In this document: one piece after another, positions 16,105-25,145 of the stretch
Layout of the letters: each line of letters begins with the position of its first letter
How positions within the stretch are numbered: the first letter of the stretch is position 1
Assembly: GCA_028820505.1 (NCBI GenBank)
Contig: JAPPIT010000102.1
Location: 1 to 64,000, forward strand
Direction: 5' to 3'
Source: Defluviicoccus sp.
Lineage (GTDB): Bacteria; Pseudomonadota; Alphaproteobacteria; MPNO01
Length of the DNA stretch: 64,000 bases
The notes under the pieces: model-generated
Told to the model about the DNA's origin: nothing
What the model saw: the letters and a program-made list of their open reading frames with translations, nothing else
The model's database searches: none
Made by a program: the position numbers and the translations under genes

Positions 16105-18867
16105 GTGTTCGGCCTCGGCGCGCTCGGCTTCGCCGCCCCCTGGTTCCTGCTCGCCGGGCTCGTCCTGCCGGTCATCTGGTGGCTGCTCCGCGTCACCCCT
16201 CCTGCACCGCGGCTGGTCGCGTTCCCGCCGATCCGGTTCGTTCTGGGGCTGCGCTCGCCGGAGGAATCGCCCGCCCGCACGCCGCTCTGGCTGATCGTGC
16301 TGCGCAGCCTTATCGCGGCGCTCATCGTTCTCGCCGTCTCCGGCCCGGTCATCAACCCGAACGAGGGGTTGCGGGGCTCCGGCCCGCTGATCCTGGTCGT
16401 GGACAACGGGTGGGCGTCGGCGCGCAACTGGCAGGATCGCGCCGCCGCGTGGAACGAGTGGCTCGACCGCGCGGAAAGCGAGAACCGTCCGGTGCGCCTC
16501 CTGACCACGGCGCGCGGCACGGCGGGCGGGCCGGTCGCCTTTTCCGATCCGTTGCGGGCGGACGAGGCGCGGGAAATCCTGCGGGCGGTCGAACCCGTGC
16601 CCTGGCCCTCCGATCACGGCGCGGTCCTCGCCGCAGCCGAATCGTTCTCCCCCGACGGCTCCGCGCACACGGTGTGGCTGAGCGACGGGTTGGAGAGCCC
16701 GGAAACGCAGGCGCTCGCGCGGCGCCTGCAGCAGCTCGGGACTCTCGACATCGTCGCCGCCGACCCGTCCTCGACCGCGCTGCTCCTGCGGGTGTCGGGG
16801 AGCGATCCGGACGGGATCGGGGCGGTCGTGGAACGCGCCGACGACCGAGCCCGCGCCGCGCGCTGGGTACGCGCGGTCGCGGAGGATGGCCGCGCGCTGG
16901 CGCGCCAGCGGGTCTCGTTCGAGCCGGGCAGCGGGCAGAGCGAGGTTCGGTTCGCCTTGCCGGCCCGCCTCAGGAACGCCATCGCCCGGCTGGAAATCGA
17001 GGATGAGAACACGGCGGCGGGCGCCTTTCTGCTCGACGAGCGCTGGCGGCGGCGCCCGGTCGGGCTGGTATCCGGCGGCACCGCAGACACCGACCAGCCG
17101 CTGCTGAGCGCGCTTTACTACCTCCAGCGCGCATTGCAGCCGTTCAGCGAGGTGACCCGCGGCTCGGTCGGCGAGCTCGTCTCGCAACCCCATGCCGTCA
17201 TCGTGCTCGCCGATATCGGCAAGCTCAGCGGCGAGGAAACCGACGGGCTCGCGCGCTGGATCGAACGCGGCGGCGTGGCCGTTCGCTTCTCCGGCCCGAA
17301 GCTCGCCCGCAACGCCGATACGCTGCTGCCCGTCGAGCTGCGGAGCGGCGGGCGCGTGCTGGGCGGCGCGCTGTCGTGGACTGCGCCGGCGCGGCTCGCC
17401 CCCTTCGATGAGGCGAGCCCGTTCTTCGGCCTCGCGGTTCCGCACGACGTCAGGGTCCGGCGCCAGGTGCTCGCCGAGCCCTCCCTCGAACTGAACGAGA
17501 AGACCTGGGCCCGCCTCAGCGACGGAACCCCCCTGATCACCGCCGAACGGAACGGCCTGGGCTGGCTCGTTCTGGTCCACGTGACCGCCAACACGGAGTG
17601 GTCGAACCTGCCGATTTCGGGCCTGTTCGTGGATCTCCTGCGCCGCATCGTCGACCTGTCTCAGGGCGTTATAGAGGAGGACTCCAAGGCGATCCTGCCG
17701 CCGCTCCAGTCGCTGAACGGGTACGGGGTGCTGGGCGATCCCCCGCCTTCGGCCGCCGCCATCTCGCCGCGCGCAACCGTCGGAGCCGCGCCGGGTCCGT
17801 CCTCGCCGCCCGGCTATTACGGCAGCGACACCGCGCGCCGCGCGCTCAACCTGTCGGACGGGGTGAAGAGTCTGCAGGCGCTCGGCCCGTTGCCGGAGGG
17901 CGTCGGCCGGATGGGATTCGGAAGAAGCGATGCCGCCCTGTCCCTGGTGCCGTGGCTGCTGCTCGCGGCCCTGGCGCTCGCGATCGCCGATACCGCGATC
18001 GGCCTCGTCATGCGCGGCCTGGTGCGGCTGCGCCCGTCGAGGGCGGCGGCGGGAATGGCCGCCGCCCTGACGCTCGCCGTCCTCGCGGCGGGCGGCCCGG
18101 CGGACGCCCAGTCGACGGGTGCCGCGGCGCGGACCGGCACGGACGCCAGGGCGTTGCGCGCCACGCTTGAGACCAGCCTCGCCTACGTGATAACCGGGGA
18201 TCCCTCCGCCGACCGGGTCTCCCGCGCCGGGCTCGCCGGCCTCAGCCGGGTGCTCCGCCAGCGCACGTCGGTGGAACCGGCGGAGCCGCTCGGCGTCGAT
18301 GTCGAGCGCGACGAGCTCGCCTTCTTCCCCCTGCTCTACTGGGCGGTGTCGATCCAGCAGGTCCCGCCGTCCGACCGCGCGCTGGAAAAGCTCAACCGCT
18401 ACATGAGAAGCGGCGGGACGATCCTGTTCGACACCCGCGAGCGGGGCGATTTCGCGGTCGGTACGCTCGGCGGCGAAGGACCCGCCGGCCGGCATCTGCG
18501 CCGCCTGCTGCGGGGGCTCGATATCTCCACCCTGATCCCGGTGCCCCGGGACCACGTGCTGACGAAGGCGTTTTACCTGATGAGCGACTTCCCCGGCCGC
18601 TGGTCGGGCGGCCGGGTCTGGGTCGAACGGCGCGGCGGGCGCCACAATGACGGGGTCTCGTCGGTGATCATCGGGTCCAACGACTGGGCCGGCGCGTGGG
18701 CGGTCGACCGGTTCGGCGCCGCGATGTTCCCGGTGGTCCCGCAGGGCGAGCTGCAGCGGGAGATGGCCTACCGGTTCGGGATCAACTGGGTGATGTACGC
18801 GCTGACCGGCAATTACAAGACGGACCAGGTCCACGTGCCGGCCATCATCGAGCGGCTGGGCCAATGA
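16105..18867 (+). CDS. BatA-like N-terminal / DUF4159 C-terminal membrane protein fusion
   Basis: 920 residues, GTG start. Two N-terminal spans enclose the PAPRLVAFPPIRFVLGL stretch typical of aerotolerance-regulator (BatA) N-termini; a VWA-like region follows (LILVVDNGWASARNW). A further span is at about 613-635 (LVPWLLLAALALAIADTAIG). Residues about 647-671 look like an internal signal peptide (AAALTLAVLAAGGPADAQS), after which a DUF4159 domain runs to the end with NRYMRSGGTILFDTRERGDF and YRFGINWVMYALTGNYK. This suggests an ancestral fusion of a BatA-like protein with an exported DUF4159 protein. The stop overlaps the next ATG (ATGA). Confidence 0.88.
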   Translation: MFGLGALGFAAPWFLLAGLVLPVIWWLLRVTPPAPRLVAFPPIRFVLGLRSPEESPARTPLWLIVLRSLIAALIVLAVSGPVINPNEGLRGSGPLILVVDNGWASARNWQDRAAAWNEWLDRAESENRPVRLLTTARGTAGGPVAFSDPLRADEAREILRAVEPVPWPSDHGAVLAAAESFSPDGSAHTVWLSDGLESPETQALARRLQQLGTLDIVAADPSSTALLLRVSGSDPDGIGAVVERADDRARAARWVRAVAEDGRALARQRVSFEPGSGQSEVRFALPARLRNAIARLEIEDENTAAGAFLLDERWRRRPVGLVSGGTADTDQPLLSALYYLQRALQPFSEVTRGSVGELVSQPHAVIVLADIGKLSGEETDGLARWIERGGVAVRFSGPKLARNADTLLPVELRSGGRVLGGALSWTAPARLAPFDEASPFFGLAVPHDVRVRRQVLAEPSLELNEKTWARLSDGTPLITAERNGLGWLVLVHVTANTEWSNLPISGLFVDLLRRIVDLSQGVIEEDSKAILPPLQSLNGYGVLGDPPPSAAAISPRATVGAAPGPSSPPGYYGSDTARRALNLSDGVKSLQALGPLPEGVGRMGFGRSDAALSLVPWLLLAALALAIADTAIGLVMRGLVRLRPSRAAAGMAAALTLAVLAAGGPADAQSTGAAARTGTDARALRATLETSLAYVITGDPSADRVSRAGLAGLSRVLRQRTSVEPAEPLGVDVERDELAFFPLLYWAVSIQQVPPSDRALEKLNRYMRSGGTILFDTRERGDFAVGTLGGEGPAGRHLRRLLRGLDISTLIPVPRDHVLTKAFYLMSDFPGRWSGGRVWVERRGGRHNDGVSSVIIGSNDWAGAWAVDRFGAAMFPVVPQGELQREMAYRFGINWVMYALTGNYKTDQVHVPAIIERLGQ

Positions 18868-20927
18868 CGTCGGTCGCCTTCGCCCCGATGTTCGACTGGA
18901 TCGTGCTGGCCGCGGTCGGCGCGCTGGGGCTCGCGGTGCTGGCGATGGGCGCGGCGGTGCGCGCGCGCGGGCTCGGCTGGCGGACGCTCGCCGTCGCGGC
19001 GCTCTGGCTTGCGCTGGCCAACCCGTCCCTGGTCGACGAGGAGCGGGAGCCGATCCCGGATCTGGTCACGGTGGTCGTGGACGAATCGGAAAGCCAGCGG
19101 ATCGACCAGCGCCGAGCCCGCTTGGATAGTACTTTAGAAACAGTCGTTAACGATCTGTCAAAATTCGATAATCTGGATATTCGTATCGTTCGAACCGGGA
19201 CGGAAAAGAGCGGGATCGCCGGCGGCCGGGAAGGAACCCGGCTGTTCGAGGCGCTCGGCCGGAGTCTTTCGAGCACGTCCCGCCGGCGGATCGCGGGAAC
19301 GGTCCTGATCACCGACGGCCAGGTTCACGACATACCGCCGGCGGACGCGTCCCTGCCTTTCGCGGGACCGCTGCACGTTCTCCTCAACGGCAGGCGCGGC
19401 GAACACGACCGGATCCTCTTCGTCGACAAGGCGCCGAGCTTCGGGCTGGTCGGCACCAAGGCGCAGATCGAGGTCCGGATCGAGGATGCGGCCGCTTCCG
19501 GGGGGCGGGCCCAGCTTTCGATCGCCCGCGACGGAAAGGCGATCCGCCGGCTCGACGTGACGGTGGGCGCCGCGCAGAAGATCGAGGTCGAGATCGATCA
19601 CGCGGGGTTCAACATCTTCGAGCTCGAGGTCGAGAGCAGGCCGGGCGAGCTGACGACCGTCAACAACCGGAACGTGGTCGAGATTTCCGGCGTGCGCGAA
19701 CGACTCCGCGTCCTGCTCGTCTCGGGCGAGCCGCACCCCGGTGGCCGGGTCTGGCGCAACTTCCTCAAGGCCGACCCTTCGGTCGACCTGGTGCATTTCA
19801 CCATCCTGCGTCCGCCGGAGAAGCTGGATGCGACGCCGGTGCGCGAACTGTCGCTGATCGCCTTCCCGATCCGCGAGCTGTTCGAGGTCAAGCTCGAGGA
19901 CTTCGACCTCATCATCTTCGACCGTTACCGCCGCCGCGGGGTGCTGCCGGCGATCTACCTCGACAATATCGCGCGTTTCGTCGAGAAGGGCGGCGCGGTG
20001 TTGGAAGTGGCCGGCCCGGGCTTCGCCTCGGCGCTGAGCCTCTATCAGACACCGCTCGGAGCGATTCTCCCCGGCGCGCCGACCGGGCGGGTCATGGAGC
20101 GCGGGTTCAAGCCCGTCGTGACCGATATCGGCGGGCGCCACCCCGTGACCGCCGATCTTTTCGGCGAGGCGGGCGAACGGTCGCGCTGGGGCCGCTGGTT
20201 CCGCCATATCGAGGTTGGCGCGCCGCGCGGGACCGTCCTGATGCACGGCGCGGACGAGAGGCCGCTTCTCATCGTCGACCGGATCGGCGAGGGGCGGGTC
20301 GCCCAGTTCCTGAGCGACCACATCTGGCTGTGGGCGCGGGGATTCGAGACCGGCGGACCCCACTCCGAGATCCTGCGCAGGCTCTCGCACTGGCTGATGA
20401 AGGAGCCGGAGCTTGAAGAAAACGATCTGCGCGTCGCCGCCGACGGGCGCGGCCTCATGATCGTGCGGCGCAGCCTCGAACGGCGCCATCCCGAGGTCGA
20501 GGTCACCGCGCCGTCGGGCAGGACGATTTCGGTCTCTCTCAAGGAAGAGGGCGGCGGCCGGGCCCGCGCCACGGTGGTTCCGGAGGAATCGGGGCTCTAT
20601 CGCGTCACCGACGGGGAGAGGACGGCTCTGACGGCGGTCAGGAGCGCCAATCCGGTGGAGTTCGCCGACATGCGCACCACCGCGGACAAGCTCTCCGGAA
20701 TCGCGGCGCGGACCGGAGGCGGGATCGAGTGGCTGTCCGACGGCCTGCCCGCGTTCCGGCGGGTGCGGCCGGATCGCATCGCCTCGGGGCCGGGCTGGAT
20801 GGGGCTGGTGGCGAACCGCGACTACCGGGTCGCGAGCATCGCGGAAATACCGGTGCTGCCGCCGCTCGCGGTGCTGTTGCTGGGCATCGGCGCGCTGATG
20901 CTCGCCTGGCGTCGGGAGGGACGCTGA
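18864..20927 (+). CDS. VWA-like / glutamine-amidotransferase-like membrane protein of the MoxR locus
   Basis: 687 residues from the ATG at 18864, overlapping the upstream stop by 4 nt; the open frame extends further upstream but inside the previous gene. Membrane spans at about 9-29 and 665-683 flank a large periplasmic part with VVVDESESQRID (VWA-type metal motif), VLITDGQVHDIP and a class I amidotransferase-like fold (LIIFDRYRRRGVLPAIYL, GGAVLEVAGPGFASALSLY). Homologues occupy the same place in other alphaproteobacterial MoxR loci. A stretch at about 19121-19195 is unusually AT-rich compared with the rest of the gene. Confidence 0.85.
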   Translation: MTSVAFAPMFDWIVLAAVGALGLAVLAMGAAVRARGLGWRTLAVAALWLALANPSLVDEEREPIPDLVTVVVDESESQRIDQRRARLDSTLETVVNDLSKFDNLDIRIVRTGTEKSGIAGGREGTRLFEALGRSLSSTSRRRIAGTVLITDGQVHDIPPADASLPFAGPLHVLLNGRRGEHDRILFVDKAPSFGLVGTKAQIEVRIEDAAASGGRAQLSIARDGKAIRRLDVTVGAAQKIEVEIDHAGFNIFELEVESRPGELTTVNNRNVVEISGVRERLRVLLVSGEPHPGGRVWRNFLKADPSVDLVHFTILRPPEKLDATPVRELSLIAFPIRELFEVKLEDFDLIIFDRYRRRGVLPAIYLDNIARFVEKGGAVLEVAGPGFASALSLYQTPLGAILPGAPTGRVMERGFKPVVTDIGGRHPVTADLFGEAGERSRWGRWFRHIEVGAPRGTVLMHGADERPLLIVDRIGEGRVAQFLSDHIWLWARGFETGGPHSEILRRLSHWLMKEPELEENDLRVAADGRGLMIVRRSLERRHPEVEVTAPSGRTISVSLKEEGGGRARATVVPEESGLYRVTDGERTALTAVRSANPVEFADMRTTADKLSGIAARTGGGIEWLSDGLPAFRRVRPDRIASGPGWMGLVANRDYRVASIAEIPVLPPLAVLLLGIGALMLAWRREGR

Positions 20928-20945
20928 AGAGCCGGAGGGGCCGGC

Positions 20946-21077
20946 CTACTGGAACCCGAGTCCGCTGCAGATCGCCAGCACGATGTCCTGGACGAGATAG
21001 ACGTCCTTGACCAGCGGCAGCGATATCGCGCCGAGAAACAGAAGCCCCCCGATCAGTAGGTATTCGCTCTTGCCCAA
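20946..21077 (-). CDS. Predicted 43-residue single-span membrane protein
   Basis: TTG at 21077, preceded by GGAGG 4 nt upstream, opens a 43-residue frame: MGKSEYLLIGGLLFLGAISL then PLVKDVYLVQDIVLAICSGL and GFQ, stop TAG at 20946. It has one hydrophobic span with flanking charges and starts 11 nt after the phytanoyl-CoA dioxygenase stop on the same strand, so co-transcription is likely. The strong ribosome site and membrane pattern support a real gene; no family recognised. Confidence 0.5.
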   Translation of the reverse strand: MGKSEYLLIGGLLFLGAISLPLVKDVYLVQDIVLAICSGLGFQ

Positions 21078-21088
21078 GGCCCCTCCGC

Positions 21089-21922
21089 TCAGGCCCGCTG
21101 CCTGAACTGCGGGTCGGTGTATTGCGCGTTGTGCGCGAGCATCATCTTGATCAGATCGGGCAGCCGGTCCTCGGTGGGCACCGGGTCGGTATCCCAGTGG
21201 TTGTACTCGTCCACCCCGCGCACCAGCGTCGCCGGCCGGCGCTCCAGCGTCGATTTGACGTGCGGCGGGATCAGGAAGAACGAATAGCCGACACGGGTCT
21301 CGGTCGAGTTGTTGGGGTAGGAGGCGTGCGCGGTGCGCTCCTTGTGCATCGAGAACTGTCCCTGCTCCAGCTCCATGTGGACCGCCTTCGATTCGTCGAG
21401 CCCCTGGATGGTCTGGCCGCGGCCCAGCATGTTCTTCTTCTCACCCGGCGCCTCGCCGGGGGCGTTCTCGTGGCTCTCCTTGTGCTGGTAGCCGACCTCG
21501 TGAGAGCGCGGCATCGCCCGGAGGCAGCCGTTCTCCTTGTTGGCCGGGGTCAGCGCCAGCCAGCAGGTCACCATGTCGTGCGGGTCGCAGCCGAAATAGG
21601 CCGAATCCTGGTGCCAGGAGACGAACGAGCCGTCGCCCGCCGGCTTGACCCAGAAGCGCGAGCCGAAGGCGAGGATGTTGGGCCCGATGATGTCCTCGGC
21701 CGCATCGAGGATGCGCGGCTCGCGGATCAGGTCCCAGGTCTCGGGCAGGCAGAGATGGCCCTTCAGCTTGAACACGCCCGGGTTGATGCCCTGGTCTTCC
21801 TCGAACTTGTTCATCGCGCCGAGAAGATCGTCGCACTTCTCCTTGTCGATTCCGTCGATCGGGAACAGGTACCCCTCTCGCTTGAAGAACTCGATCTGCT
21901 CCTCGGTCAGGACTTTGGGCAT
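21089..21922 (-). CDS. Phytanoyl-CoA dioxygenase (PhyH) family oxygenase
   Basis: 277 residues from the ATG at 21922 (MPKVLTEEQIEFFKREGYLF), a typical PhyH N-terminus with a GAGGAGG site upstream; the frame is open far upstream but belongs to another gene there. Fe(II)/2-oxoglutarate oxygenase: the iron ligands H-x-D are in FVSWHQDSAYFG (about 107-109) and the distal His is probably in SMHKERTAHAS; a later Arg (TETRVGYSFF) would bind 2-oxoglutarate. Such enzymes hydroxylate varied small molecules; substrate unknown. The 43-residue membrane protein follows directly. Confidence 0.88.
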   Translation of the reverse strand: MPKVLTEEQIEFFKREGYLFPIDGIDKEKCDDLLGAMNKFEEDQGINPGVFKLKGHLCLPETWDLIREPRILDAAEDIIGPNILAFGSRFWVKPAGDGSFVSWHQDSAYFGCDPHDMVTCWLALTPANKENGCLRAMPRSHEVGYQHKESHENAPGEAPGEKKNMLGRGQTIQGLDESKAVHMELEQGQFSMHKERTAHASYPNNSTETRVGYSFFLIPPHVKSTLERRPATLVRGVDEYNHWDTDPVPTEDRLPDLIKMMLAHNAQYTDPQFRQRA

Positions 21923-22020
21923 ACGCTCCTCCTCTCCGCGCGGCGCTACGGGCCGCTCGCTTCCGCGCATTCTAGCCGAATTGCCTCGGCATCGGAATAT
22001 CCGGATGCGGCCGGCCCCGG

Positions 22021-24354
22021 TCAGCCTCTCCCCCCTTTCGCATCCCGGATCGCCCGCCATATCCGCTCCGGCGTCGCGGGCATTTGCACGTGCGCGACGC
22101 CGAGCGGCGAGAGCGCGTCGACCACGGCGTTCATCATGGCCGGCAGCGCGCCCACAGCGCCGGCCTCGCCGGCGCCCTTGACGCCGACCGGGTTGACCGC
22201 GGTCGGCACCTCGTTGAACGCGGCGACATAGGACGGCAGGTCGTCGGCCCGCGGCATGCAGTAATCCATGAACGAGCCGGCGAGGAGCTGGCCGGTATCG
22301 GGATCGAACGCCACGTCCTCCATCAGCGCCTGGCCGATCCCCTGGGCGAGCCCGCCGTGGATCTGCCCTTCGAGCAGCAGCGGGTTGAGGATCGTCCCGA
22401 AATCGTCGACCACGACATAGCGGACGATCCCGACGAACCCCGTCTCGGGGTCGATCTCGATCTCGGCGATGTGGCAGCCGTTGGGGAAGGTGAGCGCGCC
22501 TGGGCGGAACATCGCCGTCTCGTCGAGCCCGGGCTCGATGTCGAGGGGCAGGTCGTGCGGCGCGTAGGCCGCCCGCGCGACCCCGGCGATGTCGACCGAA
22601 CGGTCGGTGCCGGAAACCGTGAACGTGCCGTCGGCGAATTCCACGTCCTCCTTCGCCGCCTCCATCAGCGCGGCGGCGATCGTCCGCCCCTTGTCCACGA
22701 TTTTGTCCGCCGCCAGCGCCACCGCCGAACCGCCCAGCGCGGCCGAGCGCGAGGCGAAGGAGCCGCGTCCGAAGGTCACGATGTCGGTGTCGCCGGAAAC
22801 GTAGCGCACCGAGTCCGGATCGAGGCCGAGCCGGTCGCAGGCGATCTGGGTGAAGGTCGTCGCGTGGCCCTGGCCGTGATGGACCGAACCCACCATCAGG
22901 GTCGCGGTGCCGGTGGCGTCGAAACGGATCTGCGCCGCTTCCAGCTCCAGCCCGGATGCGCGGTGGACGGTGTTCGAGATGCCGATTCCGCGCAGCCTGC
23001 CCCGCGCCGCGGCTTCGGCCCGCCGCGCCTCGAAACCCGCGTATCCGGCCAGCGCGAGCGCGTCGTCGAGGTTCCTTTCGAAATCGCCGCTGTCGTAGGT
23101 GAAGGTGAGCGCCGTCCGGTACGGCATGGCGTCGGCCGGGATCGTGTTGCGCCGCCTGATCTCCGCCGGGTCGAGGCGCAAGCGCCGCGCCGCTTCGTCG
23201 ATCAGCTGCTCCAGCACGGTCGAGGCCTCGGGCCGCCCCGCGCCGCGATAGGGCGAGGTGCAGAACGTGTTGGTGAACATGCCGGAGACCCGGACATGGA
23301 TCGCCGGCGTGGTGTAGGTGCCGGCGAGCGTGCCGAGATTGACCACCGGCGGCAGCGGTCCGCGCAGCGAGAGGTAGGCGCCGAGATTGGCGAAGGTCCG
23401 GCAGCGCAGCGAGAGGAAGCGGCCGTCGCGATCGAGCGCGAGCGCCGCGTCGGAGACGCAGTCGCGCGCCGAATCGTCGCTCAGCATGCATTCGCTCCGG
23501 TCGGCGGTCCACCTGACCGGCCGTTCGAACCTTCTCGCCGCCCAGAGGACCAGCGCGTTCTCCGGATAGACGTTGCTGTAGAGCCCGAAGCTGCCGCCGA
23601 TGTCGGGCGCGATAACGCGGACGCGGGTCTCCGGAATGCCGAAGATCGTCCGCGCCAGATGCATGCGGAGCATGTGCGCCTGCTGGACCCCGGTGTAGAG
23701 CGTGTAGCGCTCCAGCGACGGGTCGTACGCGCCGATGCAGCCGCGCGGCCCGATCGGCGCCGCGGTCACCCGGCTGATCGCGAAGCGGCGCTCGACGACG
23801 AGATGGGCGGAGGCGAAAGCCGCCTCGACCGCCGCCGCGTCGCCGTCCTCGTGGAAGAAGCACTCGTTGCCCGGGCAATCGTCCCACAGCCGGGGCGCCC
23901 CCTCCTCCGCGGCGTCCGCCGGAGAGACCACCGCGGGCAGCGGCTCGTAATCGACCGCGATCCGCTCCGCGGCGTCGCGCGCGAGCGCGGCCGTCTCCGC
24001 CACCACCATCGCCACATAGTCGCCGACCACGCGGACCCGGTCGCGCGCCAGGATCGGGCGCGGCGGGCGGTACATATCGCTCCCGTCGCGGCCGAACCGC
24101 TTCTGGTCGCAGGGCAGATGACCGAGCCCGTCGGCCTCGCAATCCTCGCCGGTCAGCACGCCGAGCACGCCCGGCACGGCCGCCGCCGCGCGCGCGTCGA
24201 CGGACCGGATGCGGGCATGCGCATGGGGCGAGCGCAGGATATGGGCATGGGCCTGACCGGGCAGGTTCAGGTCGTCGATATAGCGGCCGAGCCCCCTGAG
24301 CAGCCTCGGGTCCTCCAGCCGAGACACCGGCTGCCCGATCGCGAACTCGCCCAT
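22021..24354 (-). CDS. CoxL/xanthine-dehydrogenase-type molybdenum hydroxylase large subunit (copy 1)
   Basis: 777 residues, with GGAGGA 8 nt before the ATG. Binds the molybdopterin cytosine dinucleotide cofactor in the family. Visible: RYIDDLNLPGQAHAHILRSP at the start, VRVIAPDIGGSFGLYSNVYP, active-site loop SPYRGAGRPEAS (form II CoxL pattern, not the AYxCSFR of true CO dehydrogenase), SVHHGQGHATTFTQIACD and the catalytic Glu in GVKGAGEAGAVGA. No FAD-binding or [2Fe-2S] subunit gene is adjacent, so electron-transfer partners must be encoded elsewhere or absent. Same length as the copy at 39221-41554. Confidence 0.9.
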   Translation of the reverse strand: MGEFAIGQPVSRLEDPRLLRGLGRYIDDLNLPGQAHAHILRSPHAHARIRSVDARAAAAVPGVLGVLTGEDCEADGLGHLPCDQKRFGRDGSDMYRPPRPILARDRVRVVGDYVAMVVAETAALARDAAERIAVDYEPLPAVVSPADAAEEGAPRLWDDCPGNECFFHEDGDAAAVEAAFASAHLVVERRFAISRVTAAPIGPRGCIGAYDPSLERYTLYTGVQQAHMLRMHLARTIFGIPETRVRVIAPDIGGSFGLYSNVYPENALVLWAARRFERPVRWTADRSECMLSDDSARDCVSDAALALDRDGRFLSLRCRTFANLGAYLSLRGPLPPVVNLGTLAGTYTTPAIHVRVSGMFTNTFCTSPYRGAGRPEASTVLEQLIDEAARRLRLDPAEIRRRNTIPADAMPYRTALTFTYDSGDFERNLDDALALAGYAGFEARRAEAAARGRLRGIGISNTVHRASGLELEAAQIRFDATGTATLMVGSVHHGQGHATTFTQIACDRLGLDPDSVRYVSGDTDIVTFGRGSFASRSAALGGSAVALAADKIVDKGRTIAAALMEAAKEDVEFADGTFTVSGTDRSVDIAGVARAAYAPHDLPLDIEPGLDETAMFRPGALTFPNGCHIAEIEIDPETGFVGIVRYVVVDDFGTILNPLLLEGQIHGGLAQGIGQALMEDVAFDPDTGQLLAGSFMDYCMPRADDLPSYVAAFNEVPTAVNPVGVKGAGEAGAVGALPAMMNAVVDALSPLGVAHVQMPATPERIWRAIRDAKGGRG

Positions 24355-24497
24355 CGCCGCGTTCCTCCATGACCCCCGGCCCGCCGGGCCCGATGGTGTT
24401 CAAATCTCCGTGCGCGGGCAAGGACGGGGGTTGCAAGCCCCCCTCCCTGCGCCCATCTGGACCGGGACGACGAACGCCATCCACGGAGGATCACGGG

Positions 24498-25133
24498 ATG
24501 CGGCTCTCACGAATCGCCAAGGGAACGGCCGGCGCGCTGCTGTCGGCTTCGCTGCTCATGGGGGCCGGCGCCGCGGCGTCCGCCGCCACGGCGGTCGCGA
24601 CCTTCGCCGGCGGCTGCTTCTGGTGCGTCGAGTCCGACTTCGACAAGGTGCCGGGCGTGCTCGAGACCGAATCCGGCTATACCGGCGGCACGGTGGAGAA
24701 CCCGACCTACGAGGCCGTGACGCAGGGCGGAACCGGGCATTACGAGGCGGTGCGCATCACCTACGACCCGGCCAAGGTGACCTACGACCAGCTGCTCGAC
24801 GTGTTCTGGCACAGCGTCGACCCGACCGACGCCGGCGGGCAGTTCTGCGACCGGGGCGAGAGCTACAGGACCGCGGTGTTCTTCCACTCCCCGGCGCAGA
24901 AGCGGGCGGCCATCTCATCGAAGAAGGCAATCAACGATTCGGGCGCTCTCAAGGGCTCGATCGTCACCCCGGTCCTGATGGCCAAGGCCTTCTACCCGGC
25001 CGAGGAATACCACCAGGGCTATTACATGAAGGACCCGCTGCGCTACCGCTTCTACCGCTTCGGCTGCGGCCGCGACAACCGCCTCCGCGAGGTCTGGGGC
25101 AAGGACGCGCTGAGGGGGATCGAGAAGAAGTAG
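24498..25133 (+). CDS. msrA: Peptide-methionine (S)-S-oxide reductase MsrA, exported
   Basis: 211 residues from the ATG at 24498, which has GGAGGA upstream; earlier in-frame starts lack one. An N-terminal signal peptide (LLSASLLMGAGAAASAA) precedes ATFAGGCFWCVESDFDKVPG, the MsrA active site with nucleophilic Cys in GCFWC. Also visible: ESGYTGG, GHYEAVRI, FWHSVDPTD, GGQFCDRGESYRTAVF and YHQGYY. The signal implies repair of oxidised methionine in the periplasm. The resolving Cys may be the one in FYRFGCGRD. Divergent from the CoxL-like gene. Confidence 0.95.
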   Translation: MRLSRIAKGTAGALLSASLLMGAGAAASAATAVATFAGGCFWCVESDFDKVPGVLETESGYTGGTVENPTYEAVTQGGTGHYEAVRITYDPAKVTYDQLLDVFWHSVDPTDAGGQFCDRGESYRTAVFFHSPAQKRAAISSKKAINDSGALKGSIVTPVLMAKAFYPAEEYHQGYYMKDPLRYRFYRFGCGRDNRLREVWGKDALRGIEKK

Positions 25134-25145
25134 GGGATCCGCCGG

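Noticed and set aside
15202..18864. Very long open frame on the minus strand opposite the MoxR/BatA operon (about 1220 codons)
   Set aside because: Stop-free antisense frames are expected in high-GC DNA. Composition is Arg/Ala-rich, no domain is recognised, and the plus-strand genes have clear motifs and coupling.
22021..24354. True aerobic CO dehydrogenase large subunit
   Set aside because: The active-site loop reads SPYRGAGR rather than the AYxCSFR of CO-oxidising CoxL, and no CoxM or CoxS genes are adjacent.
24426..24442. Hairpin GGGGGTT-GCA-AGCCCCC before msrA as a terminator
   Set aside because: It lies in the leader between two divergent genes, where no transcript needs to end, and has no U-tract.
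21089..24484. Single large minus-strand frame of about 1131 codons joining PhyH with upstream sequence
   Set aside because: Only the last 277 codons match a family (PhyH, with its own ATG and ribosome site). The rest is antiphase to the CoxL-like gene, which has full-length conservation in its own frame.
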